From assembly GCA_963845495.1 (NCBI GenBank), contig CAWJTH010000066.1, positions 1-64,000 of the forward strand: a stretch of 64,000 bases of DNA, given 5' to 3'. Numbering within the stretch: the stretch's first letter is position 1; each line of letters opens with the position of its first letter. Shown here in pieces: positions 16,446 to 23,921 of the stretch. The DNA is from JAZKFT01 sp963845495 (lineage in GTDB: Bacteria > Bacteroidota > Bacteroidia > Chitinophagales > Chitinophagaceae). The notes under the pieces are model-generated. The model did not search any database and had not been told where the DNA came from. It was given only the letters and a program-made list of their open reading frames with translations. The position numbers and the translations under genes are program-made.

Positions 16446-16709
16446 ATGACGACACTGACAATTGATACGGATAAATTACCACAACTTGAAGAGCTGAGAA
16501 AGGTTGCAAGGGAAAATAAAATACATGTTTCTTATACGCCCGAGGCTATACGGATGATGGCCAAATTTAATATTACAAACGGTACTGCCATTGCAAAAAT
16601 GATGGAATATGTTGCCGCAAATGGTGGATTAACAAGTTTTGGCGACGCTTCAGAGTGGCAAAGGGAAACCAGAAAAGACAAAGTATTGTTTGGGAGGGAA
16701 GATGACTAA
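16446..16709 (+). CDS. Putative antitoxin of the second PIN toxin-antitoxin pair
   Basis: 87 residues from the ATG at 16446, placed there because the -7 box lies just before it (the frame is open from 16413). It overlaps the PIN gene by one base (TAATG junction). It has a short N-terminal strand (Thr-Leu-Thr-Ile-Asp-Thr-Asp-Lys-Leu) and a helical middle with Glu-Glu-Leu-Arg-Lys-Val-Ala-Arg-Glu-Asn. The C-terminal tail is charged: Ser-Glu-Trp-Gln-Arg-Glu-Thr-Arg-Lys-Asp-Lys. A Trp-Gln-Arg-Glu-type tail is frequent in antitoxins that insert into the PIN active site. It is not similar to the first antitoxin, so this is an independent system. Assignment is by context. Confidence 0.7.
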   Translation: MTTLTIDTDKLPQLEELRKVARENKIHVSYTPEAIRMMAKFNITNGTAIAKMMEYVAANGGLTSFGDASEWQRETRKDKVLFGREDD

Positions 16710-17077
16710 TGGTTATTGATAGCAACATTATTATTTATGGAGCAAATTCTGGAAATCCAGTTATAATAAATTATTTGATGGGTAAACTCGTTTTATGTAG
16801 TCAAATTTCTTTGGTAGAAACTTTAGGATATCATAAAATAACCGAAAAAGAAAAAGAAAACATAAATCAGTTATTATCGCTTGCTGTTATTGTTGCCATT
16901 GATGATGAGGTTATTGCAGCTGCTGTTGAAATTCGGCAATCAAAGAAAATGTCGCTGGGCGATTCAATAATTGCAGCAACTGCATTGCATTATGATTATC
17001 CATTATTTACAAACAATGAAAAAGATTTTATTGGTATTCCAAATCTTCAAGTAGTTGCGCTTTCTTCTATTATTTAA
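16709..17077 (+). CDS. PIN-domain ribonuclease toxin (VapC-like), second copy
   Basis: 122 residues. The PIN signature is intact: Val-Ile-Asp-Ser-Asn-Ile-Ile-Ile-Tyr at the N-terminus (first Asp), Leu-Val-Glu-Thr-Leu-Gly-Tyr (Glu), and Leu-Gly-Asp-Ser-Ile-Ile-Ala-Ala-Thr-Ala (third acidic residue). Thr-Asn-Asn-Glu-Lys-Asp-Phe completes the site. The start overlaps the antitoxin stop by one base and its own stop overlaps the start of the next gene by one base, so three genes may be translated together. Predicted Mg2+-dependent RNase. Confidence 0.87.
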   Translation: MVIDSNIIIYGANSGNPVIINYLMGKLVLCSQISLVETLGYHKITEKEKENINQLLSLAVIVAIDDEVIAAAVEIRQSKKMSLGDSIIAATALHYDYPLFTNNEKDFIGIPNLQVVALSSII

Positions 17078-17553
17078 TGTCCATCCTCCAAATTACCACC
17101 ATCATCAAAGCTCCAGTCCAGCGGGTTTTTGATTTAAGCAGAAGTATCGATTTACATAAAATTTCAACGGCTTCCACCAACGAGGAAGCCGTTGCCGGTA
17201 TTACAACCGGCTTAATCAATTTAAATGAAACCGTTACCTGGCAAGCGTTCCATCTTTTCAAAAAAAGAAAAATGACGGTAAAAATTACCGCCATTGAATC
17301 GCCTACTTATTTTAAAGATGAAATGATAGCAGGTGATTTTAAATCATTCCAACATCAACATCACTTTAAAACCATTGCCGAAGGCACAGAAATGATGGAT
17401 ATTTTGGCGTTTGAAAGTCCGTTTGGTTTGCTGGGGAAATTGATGGATGTCGTTTTTATGAAGCATTATTTACATCATTTTTTAACGCTACGCAATGCTA
17501 CCATTAAGCAGTTTGCTGAAGGTGAAGATTGGAAAAAACTACTTGTGAATTAA
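17077..17553 (+). CDS. SRPBCC-superfamily ligand-binding protein
   Basis: 158 residues of the START/Bet v 1-like fold. It opens with Ile-Ile-Lys-Ala-Pro-Val-Gln-Arg-Val-Phe-Asp-Leu-Ser-Arg-Ser, the classic polyketide-cyclase/dehydrase entry. Then come Glu-Thr-Val-Thr-Trp-Gln-Ala and Phe-Lys-Asp-Glu-Met-Ile-Ala-Gly-Asp-Phe, and a long C-terminal helix (His-His-Phe-Leu-Thr-Leu-Arg-Asn-Ala). Homologues bind hydrophobic ligands in a deep cavity, and most such single-domain members are uncharacterised. Its ATG overlaps the PIN toxin stop (TTTAATG). This coupling may be accidental, from insertion of the toxin-antitoxin pair, since the protein has no known toxin role. Confidence 0.85.
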   Translation: MSILQITTIIKAPVQRVFDLSRSIDLHKISTASTNEEAVAGITTGLINLNETVTWQAFHLFKKRKMTVKITAIESPTYFKDEMIAGDFKSFQHQHHFKTIAEGTEMMDILAFESPFGLLGKLMDVVFMKHYLHHFLTLRNATIKQFAEGEDWKKLLVN

Positions 17554-17687
17554 CGTTAACCAATAAAAAGGAAAACACAAAATTACTTTGTATACCTTCT
17601 TTTTACTTTCTGCCTTTGTGGTTCAAAAAATGTTCCTTTAAATTGCGGCCTATTCAAATTCAATTTTCTAATTAAAACCAATATATT

Positions 17688-18407
17688 TTGCCACTTCCCG
17701 CTTTACATACTTGCCTATCGCCAGCGCTTTTGAATCTTTATGATTTGCAACATACCGTGGTGGTAGTTATTGATGTTTTTCGTGCCACAAGTACCATTGC
17801 CGCAGCTTTGCACAATGGTGCCGCTAAAATAATTCCGGTTGATTCTGTTGAAAAATGTATTGCTACCGGCGTACTTACCGGCGGCATTACCGCAGGTGAA
17901 AGGGACGGAAAAGTAATCCCCGGATTAAAACATGGCAATTCTCCGTTAGAATATCCACGCAGCTTTATTGAAGGAAAAACCTTGGTATTAACTACCACCA
18001 ACGGAACAAAATTATTGCACATGGCCTTGGCAAAAGGTGCTGATACAGTTATAACTGGCTCATTCCCAAACATTAGTGCAGTATGCGACTATTTAGTTGC
18101 TTCCGGCAAAAATGTATTATTAGGCTGTGCAGGGTGGAAGGATCTGGTAAACGTGGAAGACACCCTTTTTGCTGGTGCTGTTATTAGTAGGATAAAAGAA
18201 CATTTTATTATTCCTTGCGACGCAAGCCTTACTGCTACTACTTTGTACGAAATGCAAAAAGATAATTTGTGGGGATTTGTACAAAAAGCTACGCATTATC
18301 ACCGCTTGGCCATGTACGGTTTAGAAGCCGATATGAAATTTTGCATAACGCCGGATGTGTCGAATGTTTTGTGTGTGTATGAAAATGGGGATCTGATTGC
18401 CAGATAA
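17688..18407 (+). CDS. 2-phosphosulfolactate phosphatase family protein (ComB-like)
   Basis: 239 residues. The start is a TTG at 17688; no ATG or GTG fits before the conserved N-terminal block, so the start is less sure than the family. Diagnostic segments are Val-Val-Val-Ile-Asp-Val-Phe-Arg-Ala-Thr-Ser-Thr and Ala-Gly-Glu-Arg-Asp-Gly. Further ones are Gly-Asn-Ser-Pro-Leu-Glu-Tyr, Thr-Thr-Asn-Gly-Thr-Lys and Gly-Cys-Ala-Gly-Trp-Lys. The last are Glu-Asp-Thr-Leu-Phe-Ala-Gly-Ala and a C-terminal Asp-Val-Ser-Asn-Val. ComB hydrolyses 2-phosphosulfolactate to sulfolactate in coenzyme M synthesis. Many non-methanogens carry this Mg2+-dependent phosphatase with an unclear substrate, possibly for sulfolipid or capnine-related chemistry in Bacteroidota (inference). 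Confidence 0.88.
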   Translation: MPLPALHTCLSPALLNLYDLQHTVVVVIDVFRATSTIAAALHNGAAKIIPVDSVEKCIATGVLTGGITAGERDGKVIPGLKHGNSPLEYPRSFIEGKTLVLTTTNGTKLLHMALAKGADTVITGSFPNISAVCDYLVASGKNVLLGCAGWKDLVNVEDTLFAGAVISRIKEHFIIPCDASLTATTLYEMQKDNLWGFVQKATHYHRLAMYGLEADMKFCITPDVSNVLCVYENGDLIAR

Positions 18408-18410
18408 TTT

Positions 18411-18543
18411 CAAATAAATTCCAAATAGAAAATTCCAAATTCCAACATTTTTGAAATAAAATATTTTTGTGATGTTCAAATTATTGGGATTTGGAATTTG
18501 TCTATCGGATTTAAGTTCTTACTGGAATTTATTTTGGAATTTG
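18411..18543. repeat. TTTGGAATTT / AAATTCCAAA family, arrayed inverted repeat
   Basis: AATTCCAAAT words at 18417-18444 are mirrored by ATTTGGAATT words at 18488-18543, with ATTGGGATTTGGAATTT inside. The last codons and stop of the exbD-like gene (18529) are within it. Related copies are at 23876-23919 and 41328-41402. Confidence 0.7.
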
Positions 18544-19044
18544 TTGTGTTTCTTCTTTCGAAATATCAACCATTGCGTAGCGGCGAACATTGTTTAGCGT
18601 CATTTCATCCAATACATCAACCGTATTTTTAAGGTTACAATTGCTGGTTGGTTTAATTACCACCATCAGTTTTTCATCATCGCCGTTGAATTTTATTAAA
18701 TTTCTTTTTAGCGAAAGAATCACTTGCCGAATGCTATTTTCACCGTTAAAATCAGCGGATAATATTTGTCCTTTTTTCTGTGCTGTAGCAAAATCGCCTT
18801 GGTAATAAAAAACCTTGTTGGCATCTGGCATTAGGGTTAATGCGCCGCTTTGTGGCTGTTGATTTGGCGGATCAACATCTTTCGGTAAATTCACTTTCAT
18901 TGCTTTTTGCATACCCATGGTGGTGGTAAATACAAAAAATGTGATGAGCAAAAAACCTAAGTCTACCATTGGTGTAAGATCTACACGGGTTGCATGTTTT
19001 TTGCGTTTGCCGTTTTGCTGATTGTTGGAAGTAATTTCAGCCAT
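18529..19044 (-). CDS. ExbD/TolR family biopolymer transport protein
   Basis: 171 residues. A basic cytoplasmic N-terminus (Asn-Gly-Lys-Arg-Lys-Lys-His) is followed by one membrane helix (about 28-45) containing Asp-Leu-Thr-Pro-Met-Val-Asp-Leu-Gly-Phe-Leu-Leu. Asp28 is the proton-path Asp of ExbD/TolR. A periplasmic domain follows. ExbD works with ExbB to couple the proton gradient to TonB-dependent outer-membrane transport. No exbB, tonB or second exbD flanks it here, although Bacteroidota usually cluster exbB with one or two exbD genes. The last three residues, Ile-Pro-Lys, and the stop are encoded by a TTTGGAATTT repeat. Confidence 0.92.
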   Translation of the reverse strand: MAEITSNNQQNGKRKKHATRVDLTPMVDLGFLLITFFVFTTTMGMQKAMKVNLPKDVDPPNQQPQSGALTLMPDANKVFYYQGDFATAQKKGQILSADFNGENSIRQVILSLKRNLIKFNGDDEKLMVVIKPTSNCNLKNTVDVLDEMTLNNVRRYAMVDISKEETQQIPK

Positions 19045-19128
19045 AGTTGTAGGTTTTATTTACTGTTAAGAGAAAACGGCCGATTGTTTTCCATAAAACT
19101 AAAATCATTTTTATTTGGCTCGTTAAAA

Positions 19129-19177
19129 ATCGCCGGAGGCGATATAATAGCAAGTACGAGGCGAAGACGCCTCGTAC
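19129..19177 (+). repeat. Composite double-hairpin element, copy 3
   Basis: ATCGCC-gga-GGCGAT at 19129-19143, linker ATAATAGCAA, then GTACGAGGCG/CGCCTCGTAC arms at 19154-19177. A second CCTCGTACAGC follows at 19186. The first hairpin is the same as that at 4162-4176. Confidence 0.75.
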
Positions 19178-19264
19178 AGCAAAAACCTCGTACAGCAAAA
19201 TCTATGTCATCTCCATTATCCATTGTCAATTATTGCATTATCCATTGTTCGCTATCTTTATCGC

Positions 19265-19789
19265 ATGATTTTAATTGTTGCCACTACCAATCGAAAAAAT
19301 TCAAAGACCTATAAAGTGGCCGAATATTACCAGCAATTACTGCAACGCTTCGATGCCGATGCTGAAATTTTAGCCCTTGAAAACTTACCATCTGATTTTG
19401 CTTTTAGCGCCCTTTACGAAAACATGGGCAAAAACAAAGATTTCAATCATTATAAAGAAAAAATGGATGCTGCAGATAAATACGTGTTTATTGTACCGGA
19501 ATACAACGGTTCTTTTCCCGGCGTTTTAAAAACGTTTATCGATGGATTGGGTTGGCCCAATTCCATCAGTAAAAAAAAGGCTGCTTTTGTGGGCATTAGC
19601 GATGGTGTACTTGGTGGTGCACATGCATTGAGCCATTTAACGGATGTTTTCCATTACTTGGGCTGCCACGTTTTATCCAATATCGTACGCATCCCTTTCA
19701 TGAAAAAAAATTTTACCGATGGTGAGATACAGGATGAATTTATTAGGCAATTGATGAATGAACAGGCGAAAGGGCTAATTGATTTTTAA
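19265..19789 (+). CDS. NAD(P)H-dependent FMN reductase family protein
   Basis: 174 residues from the ATG at 19265. The frame starts upstream at 19223, but that part is made of repeat words. It is flavodoxin-like: Ile-Val-Ala-Thr-Thr-Asn-Arg-Lys-Asn-Ser-Lys-Thr is the phosphate-binding loop. Pro-Glu-Tyr-Asn-Gly-Ser-Phe-Pro-Gly-Val-Leu-Lys-Thr-Phe-Ile-Asp is the signature of NADPH-dependent FMN/azo/chromate reductases. Ser-Asp-Gly-Val-Leu-Gly-Gly-Ala-His follows. It would reduce FMN or quinone-like substrates in the cytoplasm; the physiological substrate is unknown. A TATCTTTA just before the start is close to a -7 box. Confidence 0.9.
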   Translation: MILIVATTNRKNSKTYKVAEYYQQLLQRFDADAEILALENLPSDFAFSALYENMGKNKDFNHYKEKMDAADKYVFIVPEYNGSFPGVLKTFIDGLGWPNSISKKKAAFVGISDGVLGGAHALSHLTDVFHYLGCHVLSNIVRIPFMKKNFTDGEIQDEFIRQLMNEQAKGLIDF

Positions 19790-19828
19790 ATAAGTATCTT
19801 ATTATCAATTTAGTAAATATAAGTTTTA

Positions 19829-20239
19829 ATGCGTTTACCACGAACATTAGCTATCGTTTTTATTGTTATTGCTTTGCTAGCAATCAGCCGCAATTTTATG
19901 TCGCGGGGCGACGGACCCAGCATTTTCGATGTTCCCAAAACCTTGGAAAAAGAAAAATCGAGCATCACTGTATTTTATTATGGTAACACCAACGGTGCCG
20001 AAATATTTAGCATTGTAAAAGATGGCGGTGCCGATGACCGCTTATATCTTGAACCTGCTAATAAAAATTTAACTATTCCGGCAAGTTTCTTAAAACTAAA
20101 GGATAGTGGTTATGTATTGAAGCTTTACGGCTCATATTATAAAGGAAAAGCAATACCAGAGCGGTTTTTAAACATCCAACCCAAACCAGAAAAGTACCCT
20201 GTTTTCCGTTACGAAAGTTTGGAAATGGTGAAGGAATAA
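19829..20239 (+). CDS. Membrane-anchored protein of unknown function
   Basis: 136 residues. An N-terminal membrane anchor or uncleaved signal (about 5-20, Leu-Ala-Ile-Val-Phe-Ile-Val-Ile-Ala-Leu-Leu) precedes a small soluble strand-rich domain. That domain contains Ile-Thr-Val-Phe-Tyr-Tyr-Gly-Asn-Thr-Asn-Gly-Ala-Glu-Ile-Phe and Gly-Tyr-Val-Leu-Lys-Leu-Tyr-Gly-Ser-Tyr-Tyr. I do not recognise the family. It is 39 bases after the flavin reductase on the same strand, so they may be co-transcribed, and it converges on trpA 6 bases away. Confidence 0.65.
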   Translation: MRLPRTLAIVFIVIALLAISRNFMSRGDGPSIFDVPKTLEKEKSSITVFYYGNTNGAEIFSIVKDGGADDRLYLEPANKNLTIPASFLKLKDSGYVLKLYGSYYKGKAIPERFLNIQPKPEKYPVFRYESLEMVKE

Positions 20240-20245
20240 ACTAAA

Positions 20246-21016
20246 TCAACCCAATACCTTTTGTAAAAAATCCTTTGTTGAAGCCGTTACATCATCGGTA
20301 TTTTCCAATGCTTTGATATAGGCTGTTCCAATAATAGCACCGTTTGAGTGGGCGCATGCATCGTCAAAGCTTTGCTTGTCTTTTATGCCAAAACCAACTA
20401 AAATCGGGTTGCTTAAATGCAGGTTTTCCAACTTTTGCAAATAAGTTGAAACGGAAACAAAATTTTTATCGGTGCCAGTGGTGGACGATGAAGACACGGC
20501 GTATAAAAAACCGGTACTGCGTTTATCCAATTCTTTAATGCGTTCTTCGCTCGTTTCCGGCGTTACCAAAAAAACAAAATCAAGGTTATTTTTTTTGATG
20601 ATGTCGCCATATTCAGCATCAAATTCATACATCGGTAAATCAGGCAAAATCAACCCGTCAACACCAACCCTGGCTGCTTCCTTGCAAAATTTCTCAAACC
20701 CATATTGCAAAACCGGGTTCATGTAGCCCATCAACAAAACAGGCAAATGTATGGCCTGCCTAAAATTTTCCAGCTGTTGAAACAGTTTTTTGATGGTCAT
20801 TCCGCCTTCCAGCGCAATATTGCCACTAGCTTGTATTACAGGTCCATCCGCCAAAGGATCGCTGTAAGGCATGCCCAATTCAATTAAATCGGCACCGTTA
20901 TCTTGCAAAGCCTTCATCACGGCAAGCGTACTATCGGGTTTAGGATAACCTGCCGTGCAATACATGTTTAGCACCTTGTTTTTTTTCCTGTCGAACAACT
21001 CTTTTAACCTCTCCAT
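20246..21016 (-). CDS. trpA: Tryptophan synthase alpha subunit
   Basis: 256 residues from the ATG at 21016; a TTG six codons upstream (21034) is less likely. TrpA splits indole-3-glycerol phosphate into indole and glyceraldehyde 3-phosphate, and passes indole to TrpB. Catalytic Glu47 lies in Leu-Ile-Glu-Leu-Gly-Met-Pro-Tyr-Ser-Asp-Pro and Asp57 in Leu-Ala-Asp-Gly-Pro (E. coli Glu49 and Asp60). Pro-Asp-Leu-Pro, Thr-Pro-Glu-Thr-Ser and Gly-Phe-Gly-Ile follow in order. trpB and the other trp genes are not adjacent, so trpA is separated from its partner here. Confidence 0.97.
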   Translation of the reverse strand: MERLKELFDRKKNKVLNMYCTAGYPKPDSTLAVMKALQDNGADLIELGMPYSDPLADGPVIQASGNIALEGGMTIKKLFQQLENFRQAIHLPVLLMGYMNPVLQYGFEKFCKEAARVGVDGLILPDLPMYEFDAEYGDIIKKNNLDFVFLVTPETSEERIKELDKRSTGFLYAVSSSSTTGTDKNFVSVSTYLQKLENLHLSNPILVGFGIKDKQSFDDACAHSNGAIIGTAYIKALENTDDVTASTKDFLQKVLG

Positions 21017-21053
21017 CTTATTTATTTTCCGCAAAATAACGGCATAAGCAGAT

Positions 21054-21123
21054 AAATAAGTAATTGGGTAAATAAGTAAATGAGATAAGTTTCAGAATAA
21101 CCTATTTACCCAATTACTTATTT
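21054..21123. repeat. GTAAAT/GTAATT inverted repeat, copy 1
   Basis: Left arm 21054-21076 and right arm 21101-21123 are reverse complements at 22 of 23 positions. It sits upstream of trpA and immediately downstream of the minus-strand protease gene, whose stop is at 21133. Confidence 0.85.
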
Positions 21124-21132
21124 CTTGTATTA

Positions 21133-22323
21133 TTAGTCAATACTTTCAATTTTCATTTTTATTTCGTACGGTTTTCCGTTCCTAAAAATAATCAGTTTTA
21201 TCTTTTTGTTCGCGTTTTGCAACAACGACTTCATAGCAGTAAAAGTCATGCCGATACGGCCATCAATCGAAAAAACTTCATCCTCACTTTTCAATCCGGC
21301 TTTTTCGGCCGGCGAATTTTTCATGACGTCGCCTACTAACACCTTCCCGTCATCAATATACAATTCCATTCCAGTGTACGAATAATCGAAAGCATCCCGA
21401 AAATGACTATTGGGTATCAAGTGAATTTCACTTTTCGGATAATTAAGGGTAACATTAAAATGTCGCAGCAAATCAGCACCTATCAATCCGCCAAGCGATG
21501 GGTAACTGGTCACATTATATTCATCATCAAAAACATAAGTTGGAACTTTTTTGAATTTATAAGGCCCTAACCGCATTTCTTTGGTAGTAGTTATTTGCAT
21601 GGCTTTTTTGCCGCCAAGCCCTTCGGCCACCGTTTCCACCATTTTTTTCTTTTTAGGATAAATGGCACTGTCCAATGTAAAATCTTTTGACAACAACAAA
21701 CAAAGACCGCCGCCCGTGTCTAAATAAAATCGATGGCGGATATCCCTAATTTCTTTTATATCAGCCGATTGTATCGGCAAACTGTTAAATGCAGGACGTA
21801 GCAATGTGCCGCCGCGGTTATATTTGAAAGCACCTGGCGAAAAAAACTTAAGCGTTTGCGAATCATAATCTATTTGAATAATGTAACGCCGAATAAGGCT
21901 GTAACCGATTATCCCGTCAATTTTTATCCCATAAATTCCATCTAACAAACTGTAATTATTGATGTGAAAATCCAAAGAATCTGCGGTTATACCTGGTAAA
22001 TGCAAAGTATGGTGCATGGCAAAATCTACCTGCCTAATACCACCAATACCGCGGATGGTTTTATCGCTATGCACCGATGCTAAATTGAATTCAACCGCGG
22101 TGCTGCTATCTATTGAAATACCGCCGCTGCCGGTATCCAAAATAAAGTTGAGTGAATCTTTGTGGTTGTCCAACGTGGCATGTATTAAAATAACGCCGCC
22201 GTTTAGTTGTTCAAATTTAAATTTAGACAATACTTTGGCTGATGGTAAAGCTATAATTTCTTGCGCTTTGCAATACATACCAAACAATAGCAAAGCAAGG
22301 GGTAATAAATATTTTTTAGTCAT
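21133..22323 (-). CDS. Exported retropepsin-like aspartic protease with PDZ domain
   Basis: 396 residues with a signal peptide (about 1-20, ending Tyr-Cys-Lys-Ala). There are two aspartic-protease half sites: Phe-Ile-Leu-Asp-Thr-Gly-Ser-Gly at 60-67 (Asp63) and Phe-Tyr-Leu-Asp-Thr-Gly-Gly-Gly at 199-206 (Asp202). Ile-Gly-Tyr-Ser-Leu-Ile and Ile-Gly-Ala-Asp-Leu-Leu flap-following segments are visible. A C-terminal PDZ domain (about 310-390) contains Asn-Ser-Pro-Ala-Glu-Lys-Ala-Gly-Leu-Lys and Asp-Glu-Val-Phe-Ser-Ile-Asp-Gly. This two-lobe pepsin-like layout plus PDZ is a common Bacteroidota periplasmic family, whose substrates are unknown. Confidence 0.88.
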   Translation of the reverse strand: MTKKYLLPLALLLFGMYCKAQEIIALPSAKVLSKFKFEQLNGGVILIHATLDNHKDSLNFILDTGSGGISIDSSTAVEFNLASVHSDKTIRGIGGIRQVDFAMHHTLHLPGITADSLDFHINNYSLLDGIYGIKIDGIIGYSLIRRYIIQIDYDSQTLKFFSPGAFKYNRGGTLLRPAFNSLPIQSADIKEIRDIRHRFYLDTGGGLCLLLSKDFTLDSAIYPKKKKMVETVAEGLGGKKAMQITTTKEMRLGPYKFKKVPTYVFDDEYNVTSYPSLGGLIGADLLRHFNVTLNYPKSEIHLIPNSHFRDAFDYSYTGMELYIDDGKVLVGDVMKNSPAEKAGLKSEDEVFSIDGRIGMTFTAMKSLLQNANKKIKLIIFRNGKPYEIKMKIESID

Positions 22324-22548
22324 TGTAGTTAGCTGCTGGTCAAAATAAGATTCAATAAGTCATTAATTTATTCATTTTTATTTTCTATATCATTACAAGG
22401 TAGACGATTTGTGCAGGCTTTCCAAACCATTCATATAAATGCAAGTTTCGTGGCGTAAATTTGCGGGTTGTTCAGCGGAAAAGGGATTATATTTTTTAAA
22501 TAATCTTTTTTTACCGAACAATTTTATCAGCATATTTATTTATACATT

Positions 22549-23673
22549 ATGAATTTAGCAAACCTGTACGAAAGGGCTTTAAATTTTGAATTTTTGAGTG
22601 TTGAGGAAGGTGTTTTTTTGTTTGAAAATGCACCACTTACCGATTTGATGTTTGTTGCAAACGAACTCCGCAAAAAGCAAGTGCCACACGGCAAAGTAAC
22701 TTGGCAGATTGACCGTAATGTAAACACCACTAATGTTTGTATAGCCAATTGCAAGTTTTGTAATTTTTACCGTATTCCCGGCCATGCCGATGCCTATATT
22801 ACTGATATTGAAACGTATAAGAAAAAAATTGATGAAACTTTGCGTTGGGGCGGCGATCAACTTTTGTTACAAGGTGGCCACCACCCGGGGCTTGGCCTTG
22901 ATTTTTATGTAAACTTATTTAAGGAGCTGAAAAGGTTATATCCTAACATAAAATTGCATACGCTTGGGCCACCCGAAGTAGCCCATATTACCAAATTAGC
23001 AAAAAGCACCCATGCCGAAGTTTTAAGGGCCCTAAAAGATGCTGGCATGGATAGTCTTCCCGGTGCTGGTGCCGAAATTTTAACCGACCGTGTACGCCGC
23101 CTTATTAGCAAAGGCAAATGTGGCGGCCAAGAATGGCTGGATGTAATGCACGAAGCACACAAATTAAACCTGCCAACCAGTGCTACCATGATGTTTGGCC
23201 ATGTGGAAACTATCCGTGAACGCTTTGAACATTTGGAAAAAATACGTGCCGTACAGGCAATGAAACCCGAAGGCACTTATGGTTTTATGGCATTTATTCC
23301 CTGGACTTTCCAAGATGTGGACACTTTGCTGACCCGCATCCGCGGGGTACACAACTTAACCACCAGCGAAGAATACATCCGCATGATTGCGCTTAGCCGC
23401 ATTATGTTGCCTAATATTAAAAACATACAAGCCAGTTGGCTAACGGTTGGTAAAGCAGTAGCGCAACTTTGCTTAAATGCCGGTGCAAACGATTTTGGAA
23501 GCATTATGTTGGAAGAAAATGTGGTAAGCGCCGCTGGTGCGCCGCACCGTTTTACTTACAAAGGCATCCAAGAATCCATTCGTGCCGCAGGTTTTGAACC
23601 GCAGCTACGTAACCAGCGTTACGAATGGCGTGAAATCCCGGCCACGATCGAGGAACAAGTGGTGGATTATTGA
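22549..23673 (+). CDS. mqnC: Cyclic dehypoxanthinyl futalosine synthase (menaquinone synthesis)
   Basis: 374 residues of the radical SAM superfamily. Cys64, Cys68 and Cys71 (Val-Cys-Ile-Ala-Asn-Cys-Lys-Phe-Cys-Asn-Phe-Tyr) bind the 4Fe-4S cluster. Downstream blocks include Leu-Leu-Gln-Gly-Gly-His-His-Pro, Ser-Leu-Pro-Gly-Ala-Gly-Ala-Glu-Ile-Leu, Ala-Thr-Met-Met-Phe-Gly-His-Val-Glu-Thr and Glu-Glu-Asn-Val-Val-Ser-Ala-Ala-Gly. These match MqnC more than the related MqnE. MqnC cyclises dehypoxanthinyl futalosine in the futalosine route to menaquinone. Other mqn genes are not in the window, so naming relies on motifs. A strong terminator follows at 23730. Confidence 0.9.
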   Translation: MNLANLYERALNFEFLSVEEGVFLFENAPLTDLMFVANELRKKQVPHGKVTWQIDRNVNTTNVCIANCKFCNFYRIPGHADAYITDIETYKKKIDETLRWGGDQLLLQGGHHPGLGLDFYVNLFKELKRLYPNIKLHTLGPPEVAHITKLAKSTHAEVLRALKDAGMDSLPGAGAEILTDRVRRLISKGKCGGQEWLDVMHEAHKLNLPTSATMMFGHVETIRERFEHLEKIRAVQAMKPEGTYGFMAFIPWTFQDVDTLLTRIRGVHNLTTSEEYIRMIALSRIMLPNIKNIQASWLTVGKAVAQLCLNAGANDFGSIMLEENVVSAAGAPHRFTYKGIQESIRAAGFEPQLRNQRYEWREIPATIEEQVVDY

Positions 23674-23729
23674 TTAATCCCAAGAAAAAAAACGCAAAAC
23701 CCCAATCATTTTATTTTACGACAATACTC

Positions 23730-23758
23730 GGCGTCCAAGCAAGTGGACGCCTTTTTTT
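23730..23758 (+). terminator. Intrinsic terminator after mqnC
   Basis: GGCGTCCA at 23730-23737, a six-base loop, TGGACGCC at 23744-23751, then seven T. Confidence 0.85.
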
Positions 23759-23875
23759 ATTATTAAAATTTATTTTTCATATTTATTTTTTGTAGCATAA
23801 CTTCCAAGCCAAGTTTTATGGCTTTTGATGCCATATACTTTTGAACTTACTGTACTGCTTTAAGCAATAATTATT

Positions 23876-23919
23876 GGGATTTGGAATTTTCTTATTTGGA
23901 ATTTAATCTTGGAAATTTA
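23876..23919 (+). repeat. TTTGGAATTT-family repeat abutting the symporter start
   Basis: ATTGGGATTTGGAATTTTC, then TTATTTGGAATTTAATC and TTGGAAATTT, ending two bases before the ATG at 23922. The 5' leader and ribosome-binding region of the symporter are therefore repeat sequence. Confidence 0.6.
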
Positions 23920-23921
23920 AA

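Noticed and set aside
21017..21034. TTG start of trpA six codons upstream
   Set aside because: The ATG at 21016 gives the standard TrpA N-terminus and length; extension has no support.
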